Below, piece by piece: positions 20,854 through 31,739 of a stretch of 64,000 bases of DNA (position 1 is its first letter; every line of letters begins with the position of its first letter). A program made the position numbers and the translations under genes. The stretch is taken from NCBI RefSeq assembly GCF_032854445.1, contig NC_088303.1, forward strand, positions 25,089,265 to 25,153,264, in the 5' to 3' direction. Below the pieces are notes generated by a model, which saw only the letters and a list, made by a program, of their open reading frames with translations, was not told where the DNA came from and did no database searches. The DNA is from Liolophura sinensis (lineage: Eukaryota; Mollusca; Polyplacophora; Chitonida; Chitonidae).

Positions 20854-23418
20854 GTGTCAATACATATCGTATTTTTGATTGTATCGCCCTGTAACTACAA
20901 TTGAAACTCAACACGATCGATTCTTTCTGAAAATAAAGTATTTAGACAGAGGCCTAGATTTAATTAACCTACCATGCATCTTTAATGAACCTGATGTTCG
21001 AAGTGCTGTGCCTAATTATTTTAATGTCCAAGAGCCACCTTGCATATCCTATGAGTATACAAAGCCTATCGCTTCCAAAATTTTCAGTTATTCCCAGACC
21101 ATCAAGGAGTTCGATTTGGCGACGTATACTTCTGGCGGCTATGATTGTGATTGTGAATCCTCAGTTTTTACCTACGACAAACTGGTGACCTTAATATTAT
21201 TATTAAGTACAGAGAAAAGAGAAATATCAACATTAGATCTAAGAAAAAATATCATCTCGATGCTTGAGGAATGTGTTTAAAAATGGTCTAAACGGGAGAA
21301 AGTGGATTCTTCGGAACGATTGGCTTGAGATTGTCGAAAAGAAGGTTAGTTTAGCTATACACCGTATAGACATTGATGCTCTACCTAAAGCTAAACAGGT
21401 TCTGAAGGATCCCACTGTGCAAGAAACGCTCGCTAACCTTCATAGTAAATTTGTCATCACTGTAGCAGACAAGGTTCCTAATAATGTCATCTTTATTTGC
21501 AAGAATTATTATTATCAAATTCTTGTTCAAGAGCTATGTACATCTACAACAACATCCACTTACTTGTACTCTGGAGGAACTATTTAACACTATTTAACAA
21601 ACAGAAAACCTTTCTTAAAGAAAGGCGCATAAATATACCTACCGTCATACAGAAATACCACAACTTTACTGGATTCCTAAAATGCATAAATCCCCATACA
21701 AGGCTCGATTTATTCCGGGTTCAAGAAGTTGTACCAGCAAACTCTTGTCAACCCTACTTACGAGAGCGTTATAAGAAGTAAAGTCATTCTGGAATAAGTA
21801 TTGTTGTGCCATAACAAAAAATTCAGGTGTGAACTGCATGTGGATTCTTAACAACTTCAAACGCCTTACAGAAGAGCATGATGCTCATATGCATATACCG
21901 TACAAAGACGTATCCACATGGGATTTCTCTACTCTCTATACTACAATTCCTCACAAAGATCTTATCGTCGTTAATTGTCTCGGTATTTACTAAAACAGGT
22001 CACCATTACATTAACGTCAGAAGCAATAAGGCTTTCTTTAGTTCTACTATTTATAAAGGTTACCACTCATGGGATGTTACATTATTTATTGGATTACTTG
22101 AATTTCTCATTTATAACATCTATGTGAAATTCGGGGATACCATTTACCAACAGTGCATAGGTGTTCCAAGGGGTACCAATTGTGCGCCTCTTTTGGCAGA
22201 CCTATACCTGTTTTCATATGAATACGACTATATGCAGAAAGTACTTAAAAGTAATATCTTTAAAGCTCGATCCTTTTCATTTATCAAGCGGTATATTGAT
22301 GATCTACTGGCGTTAAATAACCCCCATATTGCTGAAGCGGTGAAGGGAATCTATCTGCATTCATTGGATTTAAAGGAGACAACAGATAGTCCTGATGGTA
22401 CGTCTTACTTGTATCTATATCTGTACAAAGACAAACAATGTCTCCTTTCACAGCGCCTTTACGACAAAGGGGATCATTTCAATTTTGATATAGTAAATTA
22501 TCCTTATTTGGATAGCAATATACCAAAGGGTCCTGCATATGGCGTATACATATCTCGCCTTGTAGCATTTGTCAGATCTTGCGTTAATTGTGATGACTTT
22601 AATTTGCGTTACCAGTTCTTAGTTGAAAAACTAGTTTGTCAAGGATACTCCATCAAACGCCTTCATTCTAAGTTTCTCAAATTTTACAATCAGTATAACA
22701 CTCTCGTTGGCAGGTATGGACAGAGCGTTCAGAATCTCTGGCGATCTGCATTGTGATCAACCACATAGACGGTGCCGTTATACTTATGTACAGATCTATC
22801 GCGTACATGGTATTTAACAACATAGATGGCGCTGGTTGCCCAGTGTAACCGCCTATCTTGTAGACAGCTTTTATACAGGCCAGCATGTCATGTGTAACAT
22901 CCTAGATGGCGCCTCTTGTAATCTGAGATCTTTACATATTAACGGGAAAGACCTAATCGTCCTTTACATTTGAATCACAATAAGTTCGGTTAAGGTCTGT
23001 AACGCTCGTCATTTTCGAACTGCATCTAATACCGCTTAACCTGGGGTTAGGGGCCGTAAAGGTAGTCATGCTCATTACATCTGCATGATGCCTTTATGAA
23101 CAGTTAAAATCAAAGCGCGACTGAGATACCTTGTTTAAGTGTTATTTGACCTGGAACTCATTCATGGACTACGAATTTGAACTTGAAATATGGAATACAT
23201 GCCTGGAATATCCATTGTCTGCCCGGCATCATTGAAAACTGATGACCGCTTCTCTTTTGTGTGTTACCGGCTTTACTTCCTATTTGTATAATTTCTTGCA
23301 TACCTTTGTCTTTGGGAGCTAGTGTTAAGCGTTGTTTTGGAAATGGATCTTGCGATTATCGACTTAGAACGCCCTTTACGGGCTACGGATGGTATAGGAA
23401 TGTCGGACACGACGCTTA
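20854..23418 (+). mobile_element. Penelope-like retroelement inserted in the satellite
   Basis: Encodes a Penelope-type reverse transcriptase in several frames: an N-terminal part (KIKYLDRGLDLINLPCIF, GGYDCDCESSVF) about 20.88-21.28 kb; RT motif A-like STWDFSTLYTTIPHKDLI about 21.91-21.96 kb; then in the 21878-22756 frame CIGVPRGTNCAPLLADL and the catalytic FIKRYIDDLL, ending VGRYGQSVQNLWRSAL and a stop. The frame shifts at least twice, so the copy is dead. No GIY-YIG endonuclease follows the RT. The last 258 bp (23161-23418) recur as a solo piece at 30072-30330. Family placement is from motif recognition; another YIDD-type RT lineage is possible. Confidence 0.75.
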
Positions 23419-23424
23419 CAATAT

Positions 23425-26400
23425 TAGTAAAGAATGAGTTGTGGGTACAGTCTTAGAGAACTATGAGTTGTGGATTCAGTCTTCGGAAACTATTAGTTAT
23501 CAGCACAGTATTAGAAAGCAATGAGTTGTAGGTGCATACTAAGGAAGAATGAGTTATGGGTTTAGTCTGAGGAAACTGTGAGTTATGGGTTCAGACTTAG
23601 GAAACAATGAGTTGTGGGTTCAGACTTAGGGAAGAATGAGTTGTAGGTTAAGCCTTAGGAAACAATAAGCTGTGGGTTCAGACTTAGAAAAGAATTAGTT
23701 ATGGATATGGACTTATCGAACAATAAGGTATGAGTTTAGTCGCAGAAATCTATGAGTTGTGGGTTAAGCCTTAGGGAACATTAAGTTATGGTTTCAGTCT
23801 TAGGAAACAAAGAGTTGTAGGTTCATACTAAGGAAGAATGAGTTATGGGCTTAGTCTGAGGAAACTGTGAGTTATGGGTTCAGTACTAGGAAACTGTGAG
23901 TTGTGGGTTCAGTCTTAAGAAACAATAAGTTGTGGGTTCAGACTTAAGACAGAATGAGTTGTGAGTTCAGCCTCATGGAACAATTAGTTGTGGGTTCAGA
24001 CTTAGGAAAGAATTAGTCATGGATTTAGATTGATCAAACAAAAAGGCATGGGTTTAGTCACAGAAGTCTATGAGTTGTGGATTCAGCCTCAGGAAGCTAT
24101 GAGTTATGGGTTCAGTACTAGGAAACTGTGAGTTGTGGATTCAGTCTTAAGAAACAATGAGTTGTGGGTTCAGATTTAGAAAAGAACGATTTGTGGGTTC
24201 GGTCTTAGGAAAGAATGAGTTATGGGTCCAGTCTCAGGAAAGTATGAGTTATGTGTTCAGTACTAGGAGACAATAAGTTTTGGGTTCAGCCTTAAGAAGG
24301 AATGACTTGTGGGTTCAGACTTAGGAAAGAATGAGTTGTGGGTTAAGCCTGAGGAGACAATGAGCTTTGAGTTCAGCCTTAGGAACAATTAGTTGTGGGT
24401 TTAGCCTTAGGAAACAGTGAGTTGTGGGTTCAGACTTAGGAAAGAATTTGTTATGGGTTTAGACTTAGGGAAGAAAGCGTTGTGGATTCAGTCTGAGGAA
24501 ACAGTGAGTTGTGAATTCCGTTCTAGATAAGAATGACTTGTGGGCTCCGTCTTAGGAAAGAATGCGTTGTGGTTTCAGCCTGAGTTAAGAATGAGTTATG
24601 GATTCAGACTTAGGAAGCAATGAGTTGTGGGTTCAGCCTTTGGGAACAATGAGTTGTTCAGATTTAGGAAAGAATTTGTCATGGATTAGAGTTTAGGGAA
24701 GAATGAGTTGTGGGCTCGGTCTTAGAAACCTATGAGTTGTGGATTCAGCCTTTGGAAACAATGAGTTGTGGATAGAGTCTGAGAAAAAAATGATTTGTGG
24801 GTTCGGTCCCAGGAAATAATGATTTTTGGGTTCGGTCCTAGAAAAGAATGATTTGTGGGTTCGGATTTTTGGAAAGAATGAGTTGTGGGTTCGGGTTTTT
24901 GGAAAGAATGAGTTGTGGGTTCAGTCTTAGAAAACTATGAGTTGTGGGTTCAGTCTCAGAAAACAATGAGTTGTGAGTTCAGCTTCAGGAAACAGTGAAT
25001 TGTGTGCTCAGACTTGGAAAAGATTTGTTATGGATTTACACTTAGGGAAGAAAGCGTTGTGGATTCAGTCTGAAGAAACAATGAGTTGTGGATTCAGCCT
25101 TAAAATAGAATGTTTTGTGGGTTCAGACTTAGGAAACAAGGAGGTGTGGGTTCAGCCTTAGAAAACAATAAGTGGTGGGTTGAGATTTAGGAAAGAATTT
25201 GTTATGGATTTAGACTGAGGGAAGAATGAGCTATGGGTTCAGTCTTAAGAAACAATGAGTTGTGGATTCAGCCTGAGGAAACAATGAGTTGTGAATTCAG
25301 TCTTAGAGAGGAATGATTTGTGGGTTCCGTCTTAGGAAAGAATAATTTCTGGGTTCGGTCCTAGGAAAAAATGAGTTGTGAGTTCAGACTTAGGAAAGAA
25401 TGAGCTGTGGGTTCAGCCTAGGGAACAATGAGTTATGGTTACAGACTTAGGGAACAATAAGTTGTGGATTCAAACTGAGGAAAGAATTAGTTGTGGGTTC
25501 AGTCTTAAGAAACAATGAGGTGTGGGTTCAGACTAAGGAAACAATGAGGTATGGTTTCAGCCCGAGGAAACAATGAGCTATGGGTTTAGACTTAGGAAGT
25601 AATGAGTTGTAGGTTCAGATGTGGAAAACAATGAGTTGTGGATTCAGCCTTAGGGAACAATGAGTTGTGGGTTCAGCCTGAGGAAATAATGACTTGTGGA
25701 CTCAGACTTAGGAAAGAATTTGTTATGGATTTAGACCCAGGGAAGAAAGCGTTGTGGATTCAGTCTGAGGAAACAGTGAGATGTGGATTCAGTCTTAGAA
25801 AGTAATGATTTGTGGGTTCGGTCTTAGGAAAGAATGATTTGTGCTTTCAGCCTGAGAAAGAATCAGTTATGGGTTCAGACTTAGAAAGCAATGAATTGTA
25901 GGTTCAGACTTGGAAAACAATGAGTTGTGGGTTCAGCTTTAGGAAACAATGAATTCTGGGTTCAGATTTAGGAAAGAATTTGTTATGGATTTAGACTTAG
26001 GGAAGAATGAGTTATGGGTTCAGTCTAAGAAACCTATGAGTTGTGGATTCAGCCTGAGGAAACAATGAGTTGTGAATTCTGTCTTAGAGAAGAATGATTT
26101 GTGGGTTCGGTCTGATGAATGAAGGATTTCTGGGCTCGGTCCTAGGAAAGAATGAGTTGTGGGTTCAGACTTAGGAAAGAATGAGTTGTGGGTTCAGTCT
26201 TTGGAAACAATGAGTTGTGGGTTCAGCCTTAGGGAACAATGAGGTATGGTTTTAGACTTAGGAAAGAATTAGTTGTGGATTCAGTCTTAAAAAGAATGAT
26301 TTGTGGGTTCGGTCTTAGAAAACTATGAATTTTGAGTTCAGTCTTTGGAAACAGTGAGTTGTGGGTTCAGTCTTAGAAAAGAATGAGTTGCGGGTTCAGC

Positions 26401-26620
26401 TTTAGGAAACAATGAGTTGTAAGTTCAGCCTGAGGAAACAATGAGTGGTGGGCTCAGACTTAGGAAAGAATTTGTTATGGATTTAGACCCAGGGAAGAAA
26501 GCGTTGTGGATTCAGTCTGAGGAAACAATGAGTTGTGGATTCAGCCTTAGAAAAGAATGATTTGTGGGTTTGCTCTTAGGAAGGAATGCGTTGTCGGTTC
26601 AGACTTAGGAAAGAATGAGT
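23425..26620. repeat. 29-bp satellite, main monomeric block
   Basis: About 110 head-to-tail monomers near atgagttgtgggttcagac, then ttaggaaacaa, with scattered substitutions (gggttcggtc, gatttgtgggttc, gttatggatttag). The period is not a multiple of three, so frames through it are accidental. Variants recur at a distance: the pair gaagaaagcgttgtggattc plus agtctgaggaaac appears several times, suggesting block-wise duplication. Confidence 0.93.
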
Positions 26621-27440
26621 TTAGGGTTCATTTCCAGCAGAGTACAAGTTGTGGCTCAGGCGTTGGCATAAGATGAGTTTTATGTTCATTGCTGGCAGAG
26701 CACAAGTTGTAGCTCAGGCGTTGTCAGAACATGAGTTCATTCCTAGCAGAGTACAAGCTGTGGCTCAGGCGTTGGCATAAGATGAGTTTTGGGTTCATTC
26801 CTAGCAGAGTGCAAGTTGTGGCTTAGGCGTTAGCAGAATATGAGTTTGGGGTTCATTTCTAGTAGAGTACAAGTTGTGGCTCAGGAGGTAGCAGAACATG
26901 AGTTTGGGGTTCATTCCTAGCAGAGTACAAGTTGTGGCTCAGGCGTTGGCAGAACATGAGTTTTGTGTTCATCCCTAGCAGAGCACAAGTTATGGCTCAA
27001 GCGTTGGCATAAGATGAGTTTTATGTTCATTGCTAGCAGAGCACAAGTTGTAGCTCAGGCGTTAGCAGAACATGAGTTTTGGGTTGATTCCTAGCAGAGT
27101 ACAAGTTGTGGCTCAGGCGTTGGTATAAGATGAGTTTTATGTTCATTCCTAGCAGAGTACAAGTTGTGGCTCAGGCGTTGGCATAAGATGAGTTTTATGT
27201 TCATTCCTAGCAGAGTACAAGTTGTGGCTCAGGCGTTGGCATAAGATGAGTTTTATGTTCATTCCTAGCAGAGTACAAGTTGTGGCTCAGGCGTTGGCAT
27301 AAGATGAGTTTTATGTTCATTCCTAGCAGAGCATAAGTTGTGGCTCAGGCGTTGGCATAAGATGAGTTTTATGTTCATTGCTAGCAGAGCACAAGTTGTA
27401 GCTCAGGCGTTAGCAGAACATGAGTTATGGTTCAGTGGTT
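26620..27440. repeat. 58-bp dimeric satellite block
   Basis: Unit of 58 bp made of two related 29-bp halves: atgagttttatgttcattc/ctagcagagt and acaagttgtggctcaggcg/ttggcataag. Around 27120-27360 several consecutive units are almost identical, indicating recent homogenisation. This is a higher-order form of the neighbouring 29-bp monomer. Confidence 0.9.
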
Positions 27441-28190
27441 AGCAGAATATGTGGCGCGTGTCCTACATGTACAGTAGTAATAGTTGTGGCTTCGGCCTTA
27501 GCCGAATGTGAGTTGTGGCTCCATCGTTAGCAGAATATGGCTTGTTGATTTGGTCGGAGTGGAATTTATTTATTTATCCATTTATTAGATTGGTGTTTTA
27601 CGCTATACTCAAGAATATTTCACTTATATGACGGCGTCCAGCATTATAGTAGGATGAAGCCAAGAGTTAGGGGGAACCCACGCATGTTTCTGACAAATCC
27701 AGCATGAACCGGACAGGTCTTGGCAAAACATGGTCTTGGAGTTGTGAGTTCAGTCTTAGCTGAATATGAGCTGTAGCTCAGGTCTTGGCAAAATATCAGT
27801 TGTGAGTTCAGTCTTAGCTGAATATGAGGTATAGCTCAGGTCTTGGCAAAATATCAGTTGTGAGTTCAGTCTTGGATGAATATGAGGTATACCTTAGGTC
27901 GTGGCAAAATGTGAGTTCGGTCTTAACTGAATATGAGTTGTGGCTAAGGTCTTCAGTTGTCAGTACGACCAGACCAAAACATAAATACAGGGGGAAGCCG
28001 TACGCGTAGCTATGTAAAAGTTGTGAGGCATGCCTGAGCAAAATATTAGTTGTCAGTGAAGTCGTAGCAACATGCGAGTTAAAGGTTAAGCCAGAGCAAA
28101 ATATGACGCAGTCAGTTTTCTTAAAGCTTGAATAGGGTTTCAGTCTAGGCGAAAATGTGATTTGTCGGTCTAATTGAAATATGGCACGTA
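27440..28190. repeat. 58-bp dimeric satellite, diverged edge
   Basis: Units near atcagttgtgagttcagtc/ttagctgaat and atgaggtatagctcaggtc/ttggcaaaat keep the 58-bp dimer period but with different half-sequences from the previous block. It decays towards 28190. A SINE-1 copy is inserted at about 27570-27725. Confidence 0.8.
27570..27725 (-). mobile_element. SINE-1, truncated, inside the satellite
   Basis: Minus-strand SINE-1: a tttatttatttatcc tail, then gattggtgttttacgctat, actcaagaatatttcactta and ccagcattatagtagg. The tRNA head is missing. Diverged from the reference copy. Confidence 0.8.
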
Positions 28191-28199
28191 AACACTGGC

Positions 28200-29003
28200 C
28201 AAGGACATTCGTACTGAAGGAATAAGATGCCGGAACTATTACTCCACGGTCTCCAGATAGCAACTTATAATAGCGAATATAAAGCAGCATATTTGGGTTA
28301 TGGGCTAAATGGGAAGATGATGGTCAAGCACAAAGGCATTGGATTTTATGTAAAGTTTTATTGAAAAAAACATCTGAAAAACAACAAAGCGTGGAAGTGA
28401 GTTTGAGAGATGTCGTTATAGTCGTTATTACCTGCTGGTTATTTATACACAATTCTCCATGAGGAGCTTTATAGCTCGTTACATATGGCTACATGTATTA
28501 TGTTACATTATATCACTGAGGACTATTTATCAAAATATCTCATAATAAAATTTAACAGATTATCTAATAACACTCTAGCGTAATCCTTATTATTTCTTTA
28601 TTTCAAATTAATCCAGAACAATGTATTCTCCACAGATAAGATAAATAGTAAACGAACCAATGTGATCAGTCTAGATTTTAAATCGATATCTGAAAATGCC
28701 TAATCTATATAATATTTCAAAGCAGGAATGAAACTGTGTGAAATCGTAAGTGGAATATTTTCGCATTTACCGTGAACACATTGATCTCTTGAAGATAATT
28801 TCAAATTTCCGGTGGCTTTTCTATTAAAATAACGAAGCTCTAGCAAAACCAAAATATCCGCTTTTATTGTCAAATAAAAGCTGGCGGAAAGCTGGCTCAT
28901 TTTCGGCTAAGAGAATTTCAGCTTGATAAATGATAACTGGTGATCGCATTTTTTCACGTAGTGTATGGTTTACTCTAGCTTTATTTTAAATAATGGTCTG
29001 CGT
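28200..29003. other. No gene recognised; 3' side of the Ly6 gene
   Basis: AT-rich, with short frames only. It probably includes the 3' untranslated region of the minus-strand Ly6 gene, but no polyadenylation site was chosen. Confidence 0.4.
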
Positions 29004-29263
29004 TCACCACATGCGGCGAGCACAGAATACCAAGAAGAGTTCGGCCAACCAACATAGTTTCTCCGCGGTGACCTTCTGTTGACCGTTACATAGGTCACTG
29101 GAGCATTTGCAGACATCACCCTCAACTGATGAGATGGTCGCTGCACGACCGTATATCCTCCTTAAGTTTTCTTTGTCTGTGTCATCGGGCTGGTTACAAC
29201 CATCACTGGTATCTGAGGATTCTTCAAGGCATCCACGCAGAACGGTGGTAAGTTCCACGTCAG
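29004..29263 (-). CDS. Ly6 gene exon 3: last finger and anchor signal
   Basis: Acceptor ttttccgacttag. Encodes DVELTTVLRGC, the DTSDGCNQPDD loop, DVCKCSSDLCNG and a hydrophobic C-terminus, then a stop at 29004-29006. Candidate GPI attachment is near the SSDLCNG region, but the omega site is not determined. Confidence 0.87.
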
Positions 29264-31725
29264 CTAAGTCGGAAAATACAACCAAAAACGTGTAATTACT
29301 GTCAGTCAATCTTCAAATGTAAGAAAATGATCTTCACTTTATGTACTACTTGCCCTAAAATCCTCCGATTGTTCTCACAAAATAACAGAACTTCTTTGTG
29401 GAGGTCTTTTGAAGTAAAAATATAGGTATGTGTGGAGGAGGGTGACACCGTCTACCAGAGTGCACTGATGTCGTTTTACAGCTTCCACTGCAGCTTCCAT
29501 TATGTATCCATATATATTACTGGAGGTTAAAGCCTTCCGCCCTGTTGTACCGGTTCGGACAATTATTATTCTCCGCAGCTGTGTGAAGCTCGCTTCTTGT
29601 ATGAAATGTCATGTGATCAAAAATTTCCTTTTTTGATAATTATTGGTTTACCTTTTGGAATTTTGACAGTTTTGAGTGCCATACTGATTTCAGTTTCTGA
29701 GGCTAAATCAGAAAAACTCAGTATGTTTAACCCGAGTTTGCTCAAAGTGGAAACAACCAATGGAACTGGTTAAAATGTGTACAGGTCATTCTGTATGAAA
29801 TTTGCTCTGTTGGGTTTTGTCATTGGTGAATGTTCTTTGAGTGTAAAATGTACCGTTTTTAATATATTTCCGGATATTCCTCATTTTGAAGAATTCCCAT
29901 TTTGTCCTGGAGAATGAAACCGGAAAATCTAGAATGATAGAACCTGTATCATATTGTAGTCTATGATCTAGCCTTCAATAGATTTGTTAACATATACGGG
30001 TTAGGATCAGTAATTTTCTTTTGATTTCTGCAGGTTTTTCAATAAACAAACTTTGACTATAGAGTGAAGGTCTTTCACGGACTACGAATTTGAACTTTGA
30101 TATGGAATTCATGCCTGGAATATTCATTGTCTGCCCGGCATCATTGAAAACTGATGACTGCTTCTCTCTTGTGTGTTACCGGCTTTATTTCTTATTTGTA
30201 TAATTTCTTACATACCTTTGTCTTCGGGAGTTAGTGTTAAACGTTGTTGTGGAAATGGATCTTGCGATTATCGACTTGGAACGCCCTTTACGGACTACGA
30301 ATGGTATATGAATGTCGGACTTGACGCTTATATTTTAACATCAATTCAATAAGTGTCTTTTATCAGATCTGTTTAAGGTATAATCACAAATTAAGTAATA
30401 TAATCCTAAATTAACGATTAATTTCCGAATATGACTGGTGAGTGGTGGATGGGGGATGTTGTTGGAAGAGCAGTGAAACATACTTGAAGCGACAGAAGCA
30501 TCCGCTGTGACTTTCACTTTGCCACACATCGCCTTCTTTCCTGCCCCAGGAGGAGGGCAGTCTTCAACAGTAATCATAACCGCCGTGTTATTGGTACCTC
30601 CCGTGCTATTGGTGATATTCCCCATGCTATTGGTGATACTCCCCATGCTATTGGTGATACTCCCCATGATACTGGTGATACTCCCAATGCATTTGTCGGT
30701 AGAATGCACATCGGAAAGAGCTGTCTCCACATCTCCACTCGATGGATTTGCTTTCCTGTACTGACACATATAGCACTGGAGGCCTAGAAAAATAGACACA
30801 TTCGCCATACGTCATTTATGGCTACGAATTAACCATTCAGTAGGGACACAGTCCAAATGGTATTTGACAGAGAGAGATCCTATTAATTTGGGTGAAAACT
30901 GGCACTAATTTTTTTGTTTGACTGGTCGAAATTTTTTGCAATGATGAGGATTTCTTCTCGCAAATGAAAGAAAAAGGCTTCGTAAATCATGCTATTCAAA
31001 AATTTTGGTCTCGATGGCTGCTTATTTCTTGATGATTTCTCTGGATACAGACATTTGAGCATTTCAAATAAATATCTAAAAAAAATTAAGTCAACTCCAT
31101 AAAAAGACATGACAGGCGATTAGCCCAAATAATTAGCTTTCACAAAATATCAACCAAGAGTGTGAACCTGTTGCCGTTGAAAATCGATAACAAACCTTTG
31201 GCATATTACTCACAAGCTTTCTCACGTGTGACGTAAAGAAATTCATGCCTTATTGGTGGAACAATTGATCTTCAACAAACGACAAATATATTGGGCAAAC
31301 GGCCACACAACCCTCACCCGCCTCCATGGCCAAGGCCGGACTTGAGTGTAGTAACGTTTGAAAGAGATACATCTAGGATATAGTACAGAAAGACACAGCC
31401 ATACCAAAACTGAAACCATACGCATAACAATCTGTATGAAGACCCCAACCATCTTACGCGAACAAGTATCGTGCATAATACAATAAAGGACAAACAAACA
31501 AATTTTACAAAACAAATACACACGTATTGTCATAAAGTAACGCATCAGTCGTACATAAAAAGAATAAAGGTAAGCAATACAATCTGCCAGGGACGAATTC
31601 TTAACTTATCATTTCAAAACCTTTTTACTTTAATATTTCCAAGTCATAGTCATACCTGTCACAACAGAAACACTGACAGCCAGACACATGGCCACGATCA
31701 TTAATCCTCTTGAGAAACGATCCAT
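29004..31725 (-). CDS. Ly6/uPAR three-finger protein gene, three exons, complete
   Basis: Three minus-strand exons (70, 300 and 260 bp) join in phase to a 209-residue protein. The signal peptide MDRFSRGLMIVAMCLAVSVS ends at about VVTG, giving a mature start LQCYMCQY. Ten cysteines follow the LU-domain pattern: LQC-YMC, DKC, EDC, AMC, RGC, DGC, then the diagnostic DVCKCSSDLCNG. After CN a short hydrophobic tail (LCWLAELFLVFCA plus RRMW) fits a GPI-anchor signal. Such proteins are small secreted or GPI-linked surface proteins; ligand unknown. One finger loop is expanded by a 7-residue repeat (GSITNSM). Intron 2 holds a Penelope-like 3' fragment; a LINE abuts exon 1. Confidence 0.87.
30072..30330 (+). 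mobile_element. Solo 3' end of the Penelope-like element
   Basis: Closely matches 23161-23418, the 3' end of the element in the satellite: ggactacgaatttgaac, gtctgcccggcatcattg, gtgtgttaccggcttta and ggaaatggatcttgcgatta. Both copies end at the same bases, gacgctta. A short piece with a fixed 3' end is what strong 5' truncation gives. It lies in intron 2 of the Ly6 gene, on the opposite strand. Confidence 0.88.
30484..30783 (-). CDS. Ly6 gene exon 2: first two fingers
   Basis: Acceptor gtgtctatttttctag, donor gtatgt; exits in phase 1. Encodes LQCYMCQYRKANPSSG, DKCIG, the repeated GSITNSM segment with NIT/NST/NNT sequons, then EDCPPPGAGKKAMCGKV. Confidence 0.87.
30595..30690. repeat. 21-bp minisatellite within Ly6 exon 2
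   Basis: Four to five units of about ccatgctattggtgatactc. The period of 21 keeps frame, so copy-number change would add or remove GSITNSM-type heptads without a frameshift. Confidence 0.88.
31656..31725 (-). CDS. Ly6 gene exon 1: signal peptide
   Basis: Starts at the ATG of MDRFSRG, with an h-region LMIVAMCLAVSVSVV. Ends before a gtatga donor in phase 1 (last base g), which joins the next exon as GGC CTC CAG TGC (G-L-Q-C). The upstream LINE frame reads into this exon without a stop, so the ATG was chosen by signal-peptide shape. Confidence 0.85.
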
Positions 31726-31739
31726 TCTTCTAACAATGG

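Noticed and set aside
23236-23290. ctgatga in the Penelope-like 3' end as a hammerhead ribozyme core
   Set aside because: Hammerheads are known in Penelope elements, but here no GAAA with supporting stems follows in the required order.
23425-26620. Regular repeats as a CRISPR array
   Set aside because: Eukaryotic context, continuous tandem monomers with no unique spacers.
23425-28290. Open frames within the satellite, including a 158-codon minus-strand frame at 27814-28290
   Set aside because: The composition follows the repeat unit, and the 29- or 58-bp period is not a multiple of three.
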